Shown here in pieces: positions 46,590-57,141 of a stretch of 64,000 bases of DNA (positions are counted from its first letter, which is position 1; the number at the start of each line of letters is the position of its first letter). Position numbers and translations under genes: made by a program. This DNA comes from Plasmodiophora brassicae. Its lineage: Eukaryota > Endomyxa > Phytomyxea > Plasmodiophorida > Plasmodiophoridae. The notes under the pieces are model-generated. The model was not told the DNA's origin. It saw only the letters and a list, made by a program, of their open reading frames with translations, and did no database searches. Location of the stretch: assembly GCA_039704465.1 (NCBI GenBank), contig JASFAU010000004.1, positions 682,001 through 746,000 on the forward strand, written 5' to 3'.

Positions 46590-48952
46590 TCACCCGTTCA
46601 TCTGCTGTCGCACCTGGATCTCCGTCCACTTAGGCGGTGGCTGATTCTTCACGATTGCGCCTTTCTCGTTGGGCCCTTCAATGGCAATCCTGGGCGCTGC
46701 CTGTCCACTCCTCGGGTTGCCGTTCATGACGGCCTTCCCGGTCGCGTCGGGCGCTTTCACCGACAGGCGCGATCGTGACGCTTCCTTACGGTCGTCGTTA
46801 TCGATAACAACAACGACGTCCTTGGGTTCGGGTGCCTTGGCGGCTGGTGCGGCAGCCTGCACGTTCGTGGCTGCTGTGGCACGTGGTCCACCCCAGGTGC
46901 GTACACGCAAGGTGTAGACGCCATACAGCTGGAACACGGCCGACATGATCGGCAGGCAGATCACGTTTAGCGGATAGCACCAGGCGATCTTGACGCGATG
47001 GATCTTGATGCCGAACACCGCCACGAACAGCCAGATCGGGACGAAGATCGCCAGACAGATGGCGAGCGTGAGGAAGGTGCCGCGCCCGAGTGTCTGTTCG
47101 GCAATGAACACGTACAGGAACAGAGGGCCGTTCTTCAGCGATGTGAACAGCTGCAGGGTCAGCAGGCCTGGGAACTGTTTCCACAGGATTGGCGAGCAGA
47201 GCATGTGGACTTCGTTGCTCAGCGTCCCAAGGTACCATCGCCTGCGCTGCTTCAGCAGTGAGTACAGAGAATCGCAACCCTCGGTCTTGCACCTGTCCAG
47301 GTACGGCAGTTAGTGACCGGATGGCACCAGGGCCCGCCTAATCGTACCGTGCCGCAGAGCAGAACCCAATTCGGTACTGGCTCGGCCTCTTCTCCATCAG
47401 CAGATGTGTAAAGTATCGATCTTCCCCTGTGGCTGCGGTCAGAAGAAGACGCCACCTGCTGTCGGACCCAGTTTGCAACTGACCCAGATGGCAGCGTGCG
47501 AAATCAAACGAGTCCTTGGCGTTCATCTGGTTGAAGTACTCGTTGGCGACCTCCTGGAGCGACTCGAATCGGACCATGGTGAGGGCACCAGGCAGGCAGG
47601 ATACGGATCCGAGGTAGTCCTCGGTGGTTCGCTGCATCATCTGCGATTCAATGTACTCGGTGTCCTGGAGCACCTTCAGGAAGTTGTACGTGTCCGCCGT
47701 CTTGCACGTGATCAATCCCGTCAGCGCCTCCCGGTACTTGCCGTTCGTGAGGTCATAGATGAAGTAGTTGATGGCGTACGGGTCCAGCTGGATATCGGAA
47801 TCGATGAACAGCAGGTACGGCTTGTTCTGGTACGACCCGTATCGGTCGACCAGGTACTTGTAGGCGAACATCTGCGCGTGTCGTTTGCCACCATGCGGGA
47901 AGCGGCATGGGGTAACCTTCAGGCCCCGGTAGTCGATGTCCTGGATCATCGGGTAGCATTCATCCGGCAACTGTTTCGGGTTCGCCGCCAGCTTCTTGGC
48001 GATACGCGCGTACAGGCGGTCCAGTGCGTACTTGCCCTTCTTCTTGGTCGCTTCGACGTTGATCTCGGCCTCTGATACCAGACAGTGGATAATTGAACGG
48101 TACAACGGCGTTACAGCGTCGTCGTCGAACGCAAGGACAAGATGCATCCGATGCTTGGGGTATACCGTCTCGACGACCTGTACGTGTTTCGTCAGTCGTC
48201 AGGCATGACGCATAGGACAGAAGCACCAACCGAGTTGACAGCCGTCATGAACGATGGTAGCGGTTCGTTGTAGATGGGCATGACGACTGTGACGCGGGGC
48301 AGTTCATTCGCCCGTTTCTTGGTCTTCTTGATGGACTTGAGCAGGTTGGCGTTGCTGGCCTTCTCAATGCTGGGATGGTTCAACAACGAGTGGACGGCGC
48401 AGCCGATTTTGAACCAGGACGTTAGCAGCTGGATGACGGGTTCGTAGAACAGGAAGACGGCCCATTTGTTATCGAAAACACTGCGGACGAAGATGCGCCC
48501 GACAAACAGTTTGGTCCAGTCGACGGTGGACAGGATCACGTAGTAGACGACGGCATTGTAAACGAGGTAGAACGTCAGGAAGGTCGCTGCAACTAGCTGT
48601 GTCGGCCACTTCTTTGCTTTGCCTTTTTCGCCCTGCAGGACGACCGATCCGGTCGTAAGGAGGTAGACGAACGCGTACACCAACGAGTGGAAGCATGCTG
48701 CGATGAGCATCGTCGACGTCACCGCGTACTCCACATACACCAGGTCGAGTCCGAGAATGGACACCATGGCCACCGGGCGACGGCCAACCCAGAACGACTA
48801 TTCAGACACTGGCCGAGCAGCAGAGCGTCGAAAGCTGCTGACTCGTCCGGCACACCTTCAAGACGCCACTGTTCAAACCGGGCGGCTCCTGGTCGAACAA
48901 TATCTTCTGGACAGGCAGCTGGACTGGACGCACCACCCGACACGTTCCGCAT
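46590..48952 (-). CDS. CHS: Chitin synthase
   Basis: Processive GT2 enzyme of the plasma membrane, polymerising GlcNAc from UDP-GlcNAc. Several membrane spans come first (VEYAVTSTMLIAACFHSLVY ...), then the catalytic domain: VTVVMPIYNEPLPSF, LAFDDDAV, YLLFIDSDIQLDPYA, LPGALTMVRFES, EDRYFTHLL and the QRRRWYLGTLSNEVHM motif. C-terminal spans follow, then a low-complexity cytosolic tail ending at TAG/TGA near 46590. Introns lie after VNSV (about 48150-48210), in 47440-47500 and around 47300-47340. I prefer a short first exon from ATG 48952 (MRNVSGGASSPA) spliced over a 56-nt intron into SFWVGRRPVAMVSILGLD. Otherwise the start is ATG 48767. Confidence 0.92.
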
Positions 48953-49127
48953 CGTATACACACACAGTCACAGCAGCTGCGATCTAGAATCGTGCCTGGC
49001 CCGGCGCAGCCCCTCTGGAAACCCGCTCCAGAATTCCGCTAGGGGCGACGTTAGGGGTTGCACCACTTGCGCCGCGTACATTTTATATATGGCGAGCGCC
49101 CTAGTATTGCGCCGGTCCGGGGCATGC

Positions 49128-49140
49128 GTGGCGGAGTCCG
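49128..49140 (+). promoter_or_regulatory. Shared 13-mer GTGGCGGAGTCCG before RPS3
   Basis: Identical to 2973-2985. It lies 99 bp upstream of the RPS3 ATG, just after a TATATAT stretch at about 49084. Confidence 0.4.
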
Positions 49141-49239
49141 TGAGGCTGACCAGCCCCTATCACCGTTTTGTTCGTTGCCCGTTGCCGTCACCTGCGTGTG
49201 CTCGTGTGATCTCTGCGACACAGTCGGATCGCTTCCAGA

Positions 49240-49992
49240 ATGGCGGGCACTAACATCAGCAAGAAGCGTAAATTCGTGGCCGACGGCGTGTTCTACGCCG
49301 AGCTGAACAACTTCCTCATGGAGGAGCTCGCCGAGGACGGCTACGCCGGCGTCGACGTCCGTGTCACGCCCGTGCGTACCCAGGTCGTCATCCGTGCGAC
49401 CCGCACGCAGAGCGTGCTCGGTGAGAAGGGCCGCCGCATTCGCGAGCTGACGGCGCTGGTCCAGAAGCGCCACAACTTCCCGACGGGCAACGTCGAGCTG
49501 TTCGCCGCACGCGTTGAGAACCGCGCCCTGTGCGCCATCGCCCAGGCGGAATCGCTGCGCTACAAGCTGCTGGGTGGCCTGGCCGTTCGTCGTGCCTGCT
49601 ACGGTGTCCTGCGGTACATCATGGAGAACGGCGCCAAGGGCGTCGAGATCATCGTTGCCGGCAAGCTTCGTGCCGCCCGAGCAAAGGTCATGAAGTTCAA
49701 GGACGGGTACATGGTGAAGACCGGTGACGCCGTCAACAAGTTCGTCGACCGCGCCGTCACCAACATCGACCTGAAGCAGGGCGTGCTCGGCATTCACGTC
49801 TCGATCATGCTTCCTACCGACGTCAAGGGCGCAACGAAGACCACGCCGCGGTCGCTGCCGGACGTCGTCATCGTCCCCGAACCGAAGCCTGAGGTCGTCG
49901 TTCAGGCCCTGCCGGCACACGCCGCCGGTGAGCCTACGGTCCCGCACGCTGCTGCTCCCCAGCAGGAACCCATCGGCGTTCCCGCATTCTAG
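49240..49992 (+). CDS. RPS3: 40S ribosomal protein S3 (uS3)
   Basis: Small-subunit ribosomal protein at the mRNA entry site. 250 residues, intronless. ATG at 49240 ([19 protein letters not shown]). KH domain region [21 protein letters not shown]-terminal half with [28 protein letters not shown]-type strand and [10 protein letters not shown]. The extension after about residue 210 is Pro/Ala-rich. The high-GC, strongly biased codons fit a highly expressed gene. Divergent from chitin synthase. Confidence 0.97.
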   Translation: MAGTNISKKRKFVADGVFYAELNNFLMEELAEDGYAGVDVRVTPVRTQVVIRATRTQSVLGEKGRRIRELTALVQKRHNFPTGNVELFAARVENRALCAIAQAESLRYKLLGGLAVRRACYGVLRYIMENGAKGVEIIVAGKLRAARAKVMKFKDGYMVKTGDAVNKFVDRAVTNIDLKQGVLGIHVSIMLPTDVKGATKTTPRSLPDVVIVPEPKPEVVVQALPAHAAGEPTVPHAAAPQQEPIGVPAF

Positions 49993-50278
49993 ATTGCATT
50001 GCACAAGACCCTTCACAGTCATCAACAACAAATACATCACCTTCTACGAATTGTAGTGTACCGCTGACGACTTGGCTGGCGCGTCCTTCCAAATGGCCTC
50101 CGTCTTCGATGTTTCAGGCATCCAGCTCGTTGGGGACGATCGGTCGTCGCATGGGTCCTCGATGGCAAACGAAAGCACGCAGTGCTCAGTCGTCGATGTG
50201 GGCAACAATGTGGACCGTTATATTAGACAATAGGTGATTGGGATGAGCGGGCGCCTGCATGCCGGACCATGGGCTGGT

Positions 50279-51613
50279 TCATGGGTCGTCGAACACGCCG
50301 TTGAATACGCCAGGCCAGCGGCCACCTGGAGCTTCACAGTTGCCGGTCGCCTGGCAATTCGCGAAGCACTCCTCCGCTGAGACGAACTTGTGCCCTGGGT
50401 AGGCCTGCACGAGCCAGTCAAAGATGCCATGCGACCCGGGCGTCGTGTAGGTCTCGTCGCGAAAGTCAATCATCATGGAGGCTCCCGGGCCCAGCGCCCG
50501 ATACGCCGTCGAGATCGCGGCTTCAATCTCGGGCAACGTCGCTCCCGTCCAGTCCATCGAGTCGACTGTCCACGACGCGATCGTGTACCCTATTGAGTTC
50601 ACGTACAGGGCCTGCGAGTGAAACAGGTCGCCATACGGTGGACGGAACATGGTCAGCAGCGGATCCAGGCCGCAATGCGACGTCAAATACTCAGCCACGC
50701 CGTTAATCTCAGCAGCCATCGCATCGGCGCCCATCGTCGCCATCTTGAAGTCGGTATGGGTCAGCGAGTCTGACACCACCACATCAGTAGGAAGCCCCGA
50801 CAACGAAGACGATGATAACCGTACGGCTCTGGATCGTGTGGCCTGCATCGATGACGCGCTTCAGTTGCGAGCAGAACGTCACGACGTCGCCATGGTGGCA
50901 CAATGGGCAGATGAAGAACGTGGCCGGGACATTGAGGCGGTTCAGGTCGCTCAGCAGGTACGTCAGCTGCGGTTCCAGGAACGCCGAATCGTCGAAAGTG
51001 ACGGAAATCCAGGGGACCGGCCCACACCAGTTGAAGACAGACACATCACCAACCGTGGTGGGAGCGCGCAGGCCATTGCTCGTCGTGCACAGCGACCGTT
51101 CGTTGCAGTAGTCGGACGTCGATCCACACCTGAGGGCCGTTGGGATAGGGACGCTCACGCGCAGGCAGCATGTGTTTACCATCCGTCGCTGGAGCAGCAT
51201 TGTCCAGGAGGGCAAGCAGCGTTATGAACGGCAGGGCCACACCGGTTATCAGCTCGCGGGGCACTCGTGCACGTAGACGGCGCTGGCATCAGGTGTTGGC
51301 CAGGATCAACGTTCTGGCAGATCGATAGGTCGTGGCAATAGCCGGGCCCCGTTCCACACCTGCCGATATGTCTTTGGTCAGAGGCGCTGCCTGTCTGCGA
51401 GTGACAGTAGATGCAGTGGACGTACCACCCGTACTGAGAGCAGCAGGACCCGGGAACGCATCCAGCATCGCCGGCCGCAGGCCCACACTTGTTATCAGGA
51501 CGAGGATCACCATGGCACAGATCCGCAGCAACGACAATCGTTGCCGTTGACAGTAGCATCATCACGGTCGCCACGGCACCAGTCGCCGCTGACAACGTCC
51601 CGGCCGACCCCAT
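50279..51613 (-). CDS. Secreted chitin deacetylase with two hevein-type chitin-binding domains
   Basis: Four exons (51426-51613, 51180-51359, 50825-51129, 50279-50769), all in phase, about 387 residues. A signal peptide (MGSAGTLSAATGAVATVMML...VVAA) precedes two Cys-rich type-1 chitin-binding domains. Each is rebuilt by splicing at the Trp-Cys-Gly step (CCSQYGW|CGTGPGYC and CCSSDGW|CGSTSDYC). A NodB/polysaccharide deacetylase domain follows: ISVTFDDSAF (motif 1), SHSLTHTD (zinc His pair, restored at the exon 3-4 join), FRPPYGD (motif 3), DSMDWTG (motif 4) and MMIDFRDETY (motif 5). Motif 5 lacks the usual catalytic His, so activity may be reduced. Likely converts or masks chitin at the surface. 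Confidence 0.9.
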
Positions 51614-51734
51614 TCGCAGTCGCAGAACGCTTGGTACTTCCCTCGTCCGCGCGGCACACTCGTTTGCAGAATGAGCATCCTCCGACGACCCAGTGGGAGA
51701 GTCGGAGGCGAGGTGGCACGTGTACCCCCAAACG

Positions 51735-52203
51735 TTACTCTGGCTTGAGGACCGCGCGGCAGAACTTGTGGACGAAATACGCCTGTTCTCCCTTAGGGGT
51801 CGCATCTGGGCGATCCCCCGTAAATGTCGGCAAGGACAGTACGGGACTAGGAGACGATTCGCATCGGAGTGCTCGTTTGGGTACAGTATTCAGTATTAAC
51901 GCGATGGACCGGACCGTCACTGGGAACGACGATGCTGACTTGCTGTGCAGCGTCTGGAACATCGTCGTTCGCTGGCTACAGACCATGAATGTTTCACCTG
52001 ATATTTGCTAGACTTGCCCCCCGACGACGCCGCTCAACGAGACCATTGACGTGCGGTCGATAACGAAGCTCATGCGCGACGCATACTCTCCAACTGGGTG
52101 CCAAATCTGCAGTGGAGTTCTTTGAGCCGGTCCTGGCCCGTCTTCGTTCCTTGTTGCTCGCCTGAGCAAGGTCAGGCTGGATGTCTTTCGCTCGATTAGC
52201 CAT
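51735..52203 (-). CDS. Possible small hypothetical gene
   Basis: Two minus-strand ATG frames lie in tandem: 52203 down (MANRAKDIQPDLAQASNKER, basic) and 51986-51735 (83 codons, ending HKFCRAVLKPE). A GTATGC donor after SW in the first could join them, but I could not find a convincing acceptor. No family recognised. The rest of 51614-52594 holds only the inverted repeat at 52330. Confidence 0.25.
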
Positions 52204-52329
52204 ATTATGTTGAAGGTCGAAAAGGAGCCACCTTGCAGGGCACGGGCTCGTATAGTTTAGGTTTCGGTTTATTGGTTCGCAGGTTCTCAGTTTAGTACAG
52301 TTCAGATTTGTAGGTCTCGTGGTCGTTTA

Positions 52330-52384
52330 GTTTGGTTTGGTTCGGCTCGCTCCCTTAAACCACCGGTTCAAAACCAAACCAAAC
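52330..52384. repeat. 13-bp perfect inverted repeat
   Basis: Arms GTTTGGTTTGGTT (52330-52342) and AACCAAACCAAAC (52372-52384) enclose a 29-nt loop. They sit in a T/A-richer patch that includes other GTTT/TTAG runs, 210 bp before the CS-Sel1 gene. Confidence 0.75.
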
Positions 52385-52594
52385 CGCGCCGACACCTACC
52401 GGGCGATCTTCAGTCCCGCCAACTACAATATCGTCTGCGGCCGATCCCGGTCGGACTCGCGGAAACGGCGGATCCGGCCGGCGGCTCCGCGTCGCAAGTC
52501 GACCGGGACGACACTGGCGGACTGCGAAGCAGCAGCTGCACTGCAGTTCCGTGTCGCGGGCCGGCGAGCAGGCGCCCGTGTAGCCGCCGCCGCG

Positions 52595-54131
52595 ATGATG
52601 ATATCGTTTGCCGCGTTGCGCGATGGCGACTGGCCAATGCCGCCTGACGATGCGATCGCGTTCGTGGCTGGAATGCTGCCCGACCGGGAACTTTACGAGC
52701 GTGTCAGACTGGCGCTGGAGCAGGGTGGGTGGTTGCTTCCTTGGCGGTGCTGCGATGGCCGTTTTGCTGAGCGGCGATTGTGGCGATAGAGTTCCATGGG
52801 CGGCCGAAAGTCGAGTTGTTTGACTGCGCACAGGTCCTTCTGTCGTCTGGGGTGCTGCGTTTCGACGTAAAATGGTTCCAGAGTGAATCGGAGATCGAAG
52901 GTTGCTTCGCTCGCTGTAATTCGTACTTCGGTATCGTGCTGACGTGGCCTGTCTTCAGTCGTTTTCGATGTACCCGAGGAGATATCGTCCAAGACGATCA
53001 AAGTCGTGGCCGCGCCCCAGCGCATCACCGTTGCCCTGTTCGGCGTCACTGTCCTGGACGGTGTCACCTATGATGCGATCGATAAGAGCGAAACCAGCTG
53101 GACGATCGAGCGCGATTTGTCACGAGGCACGCAGCTGAAGCTAAGCCTTGTCAAGGCGGGTCGTGCTGCATGGTGGATGAGTCTGTTGAACGATGACACG
53201 GATGGGCGCGTCCCCGAATGCGAGGATCGGATGAACCCGGATCTGGCCTACTCGATCGCATCGCACCTGGAAGGACAGGGTGATGTACGCCTTGCGTTCA
53301 AGTACTATAAGGCGGCCGCTGATGGGCGGCATGCCCTCAGTGCGAGCTGGGTTGGCAACCTGTACATCGATGGTAACGCCGATGCCGGCATCCCTGCTGA
53401 TACGGAGAAGGCGCTTCAGTACTTGACGATCGCCGCCGAGGAAGGCAATATCGAGGCCATGTACCAGATAGGGCATGCCTTCCATTACGGCGTTGGTACG
53501 TTGTCTCTGGTGAACGCTTGCCTGATGCTGTATCTGATCCTCCGGCCCTGGCAGGATCGCCTCCTGATTTCGATCGTGCCGCCTTCTGGTATAAGATGGC
53601 CGCTGAACGTGGGAACCACATGCGTTCGATGTACCAGCTGGGGCATTTGTACCACCGGTTCGATGGGAGAGTGTCCGACCATGGTGCAGCGGCGAGCTGG
53701 TGGGAGCGTGCCGCATCCTTCGGTGCGTCCTGGTCACATCCTCGACCTGGACTGCCCAGGGGCCTGATTGGTTGTCAACAGGGTTCCCTGATGCGTGCTT
53801 CAACCTCGGCTTGTATTACCTGAACGGCGTTGGTGTCCAGTCTGTCGATGTGGGCCGGGCCATCGATCTCCTCTCCAAAGCTGTGGCTGCACAGCCGTCA
53901 TTCAACGAATTGCTGGTTCACAACGGTATCGACCTGGAGGCGCTATCTGCTGAGCATCATGCGGCTCGCGCTGAGCGCCGACGAGCCAGGCGTCGGCGCC
54001 GAACACGCTCTGCAGCAATGTCCTGGGTGCCCTGGGTTGTAACTGGCTTCGGGATGGCGGTCGTTGCTGCGATTTCCTGGAAATGGTCTAAGGCGAAGGC
54101 CGCCTCGAATCAAATTCGACAGCGTCCGTAA
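52595..54131 (+). CDS. CS (NudC/p23-like) domain plus Sel1 repeats, tail-anchored
   Basis: First ATG 52595 (MMISFAALRDGDWPMPP). Introns are removed after ALEQ (to EFHGRPKVELF) and after SESEIE (to VVFDVPEEISSKTIKV), both in phase. This rebuilds a CS domain: DVKWFQSESEIE, ITVALFGVTVLDG, DKSETSWTIERDL, LKLSLVKAGRAAWWMSLL. Sel1-like repeats follow (AFKYYKAAADGRHALSASWV, ALQYLTIAAEEGNIEAMYQI, AFWYKMAAERGNHMRSMYQL, ACFNLGLYYLNGVGV), then an Arg-rich stretch and one C-terminal span (WVPWVVTGFGMAVVAAISW). Such a protein could act as a membrane-tethered cochaperone or scaffold; this is inference. Intron positions late in the Sel1 region are approximate. Confidence 0.75.
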
Positions 54132-54277
54132 ACATTATGTGGCATTCACTCTTCTCGTCCGCCGTTGTCAGCAACCCATGAGCCATTGTTGTGCTTCGTA
54201 CCTGGTCTGGGAGTAACTGTTGTACGGAACAGTGTGCCCCGTCCCAGTTGTGGGTCCCGCCCTTTGTAATCTGAGTC

Positions 54278-56513
54278 ATGGTCCTGTTCTGGCTTCTCGT
54301 CCAGGCGACGGTGGCCGCTGACGCTGATGTGTCTCCGCTGACGAACATTGTCCGTTCGTCACGATTCTCGCTTCCGGCGATCATTTGACGATCCGCAGGG
54401 TTATGTCGGACGTGGGTACAATCAGTTCCTGGGCAACCCGCACGCCTCCGTTGTCGATCCTGGGTTCCGAGGTTCAGACGCTCGCGATATCCACGTGCTG
54501 CCGATGTTCTTACTGGCGTCGTCGTTCCTAACCACAGCGCCTGTGTTCGATGTGTCACAGTACGGAAGCGGGCGAGTGACTGCTGATCGCCGATTCCAAA
54601 CCCCGGACGGTACCGTTAGGGACGCTCGCCGCGTATGATGAGGCGCTGATACCATGGGGCAGGTGTCGATGCTTATCCAGCATTGTCCTGCGACTCCCAG
54701 TTCTTCTCCACTGAAATCACGGATGCGAACGCATTCACGACTGTTCGTGCATGTCACGTTCTACACTGCCAGGCTCTGACATCGTCTACGATAGGCTCTG
54801 AGGGCGTCCGTTGCTGGCGATATGAAGATGGCGCCATTTTCTGGCAACGTCGAGTACCGAAAGATCCGGGAAAGGTCTGTCCTCATTGGCGGCTGACGGT
54901 TGGCGCTTGCCGATTCCACAGCATAATGCACCGTACAGGACGACGTTGGCGCGTTCCGTCTTTATCGAATCGACGTCGACCTGTGAGGTGTACGTGGCCC
55001 GAATCCGCATGTTCGACCCGCCTGCCCTGGCAGGCGAATTCGTTGCGGCCGTTCGGGGCCTGCCGCCTCAGTATTCCAATGAGACGCTGCAGGAGTACAA
55101 CAGCTTCCTGGTTAGGGTTCCAATGTCGACGGGGCGACACGGTTCGGTGCACCCCTCTGACGTTCCGTGTTGGTAGACCTACTTTGGTACCCATGTCGTC
55201 GTCAATATCGCGCTCGGTGCCCGACTCGGTGTTCTTCATGAGTTCGAGGCGGTTCAGTTTGCAAGAGTACGTTAGGTCGTTGTGCGTCTAGTCAGTGAGA
55301 AGGGTTTAACCCCTACTCAGATGCTTGGCGAGGGCGTCAAAGTCAAGGTGGCCGCCAATGCCAATTCCGGGTTCGTGTTTGGGCAGGTGGGTCTGGGGAC
55401 GACGTTCGACCACCAGCAGAGCGACGCCTTCCAGCGGCAACGGCTGTCCGTCTCGACGTTCACAACGGGGACGAGATTGCCACCGAATGGCGACCCCGAA
55501 CTGTGGCTCCAGTCGGCGATCGACGACCCTGGTCGGCATTGTCGATCTGATTGGTTCCTGGCGGCCACGTGACATGCTGAACGTTTGCCTGGGCAGTTCC
55601 CGTTCGGTACACCCTGGTGCCGATCGCTGAATTCGTCGGCGACGCGCTTCGTGGCGAAGTTGACCGGGCGGTCGCGACGCTGTGCAACGTAACCTGCCGG
55701 GCATCGATACGGTTGCGATCGCTGACCCTAAAGCCCGCTGTGCCTGCCTATGTACCTAGTACGTTGCCGGGGCGCGATGCACCGAGCCGGAGCGGATCGC
55801 GCCGCCGGCCCCGCTCTGCCCTGAGACGGTCTACTTCGACCGGTGGCAGCCTGTCAAGCCGTGCACCTGGGGGATGTCGCCCGTCCAGACGCACAGCCCG
55901 AAGCTGCTCTGCGCCGCAGACGAGGCTCTTGTCTGTCGTCGCGCCGTTCACTGACGCTGTTCGTGACGCTCACCGACCATCGTATAGGCCGCCGTACGTC
56001 TGTCTCATTCCATGGGCAGTCTTCGCTTCGGTACGCGCTGCATGCAGGGTGCCCACCGCCCCCCGCCCGTCGGTTCCGTTCTGACTACCGGGTGTGTGTG
56101 TGTCAGATATCGGCTGTGCTGCTCATCGCACGATCGGGATGGACTTCGTGGACTGGACCGCACCGCAGCGGGTCCTGCGCGCGCATCGTCGCAATGCAAC
56201 GCTGTCGGTGACGTGTCCGGACAACACGTTCGCGGCAGGATTGGGGTTCTGGCGCTACTGTCTAACAAGCAGCCGCCGCTCGCTCGTCGGCCTTCAGTGC
56301 CGGCAGTCGCGCCTGCCTCTGGGCTCGTGCGCGCACACGCCATGGCGTACCGGCATCCAGGCGCTACCGTCGTGGGCGGAGGCGTCCTGTCCCGGCAACG
56401 CCGTCCTGTCCGGGTTGGAGATCCACGGCGACTGGCGTGGCTGGACAACGCTGAACCTGCGCCTGCGCTGCTGCGTCGTGTCCGACACCTGCGTCGACAC
56501 AGCGTCCACCTAG
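54278..56513 (+). CDS. Secreted MACPF (perforin-like) protein with Cys-rich C-terminus
   Basis: ATG 54278 starts MVLFWLLVQATVAADAD, a signal peptide. After a short intron the MACPF start GYVGRGYNQFLGNPHASVVD appears. Later exons give VFDVSQYGSG, the CEVYVARIRMFDPPALAGEF stretch, and, after another intron, the family signature YFGTHVVVNIALGA. Then come GTTFDHQQSD, an exon whose end joins to VPVRYTLVPIAEFV, and a Cys-rich C-terminal part with CPDNTFAAGLGFW and CPGNAVLSGLEIHGDW. It ends at TAG near 56513. MACPF proteins oligomerise on membranes, and some form pores in attack or egress. Whether this one does is unknown. Many short introns; not every junction is fixed. Confidence 0.75.
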
Positions 56514-56559
56514 TGGCGACTGATACATGTCCCCAATCAGTACACGCGTCGTTGTAGTT

Positions 56560-56963
56560 TTAATCGGGTGGCAGGTCGTGAATGCCACCAGTACAGGGCA
56601 ACACGTGTTTTAAAACGCAATGGCGCCGCTTGGAATCGAATTCAAGCACAGCCGCCAACAGGACCGTGCCCGTATCGCTGTCCATCGATTCGGATGCATG
56701 TCGAACACTGTCCACCGTGAGAGGTGGGTTGCATCATCCACGGTTGGCAAGAGACATGGGGGTGAGGATTGTGGTGGCTGTTTAAGGCAAGCGGTAACGG
56801 GGCGGGGGCGGCATTCCAGTGAACGAGGTCGAGGTCACATCTTGGTCATCGACTGGAGGATGTGGTCCCCGACAGCGCACCCAGTTTTGGGGTACTGGAC
56901 AAGTTCCAGATCGTCTTCACAAACGCCAGTGCCGTCGCTATCATCGTCGTCATCACTTTTCAT
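56560..56963 (-). CDS. Possible small acidic protein
   Basis: ATG 56963 begins MKSDDDDDSDGTGVCEDDLE and stays open to HILQSMTKM. A later minus frame reads DTGTVLLAAVLEFDSKRRHC and ends LPPD with TAA at 56560. A GTGACC donor and a CAG acceptor could join them in phase, but the intron would be about 160 nt, longer than usual here. No family recognised. 56514-57141 shows nothing else. Confidence 0.28.
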
Positions 56964-57141
56964 GGAATACACACACACAGGATGTTACAATTGGGTATAT
57001 GTATTGGTAGAACTCAACGATCGGGCCCTCCACTAAACATTACACTTTCGAACGACTGCGTCATTCTGCGTAATGGATGTCAGAACACTGCAATCCTGAA
57101 TTTGCAACGCAACTGTGTCGCAAACAGGGGAGACATGCAGG

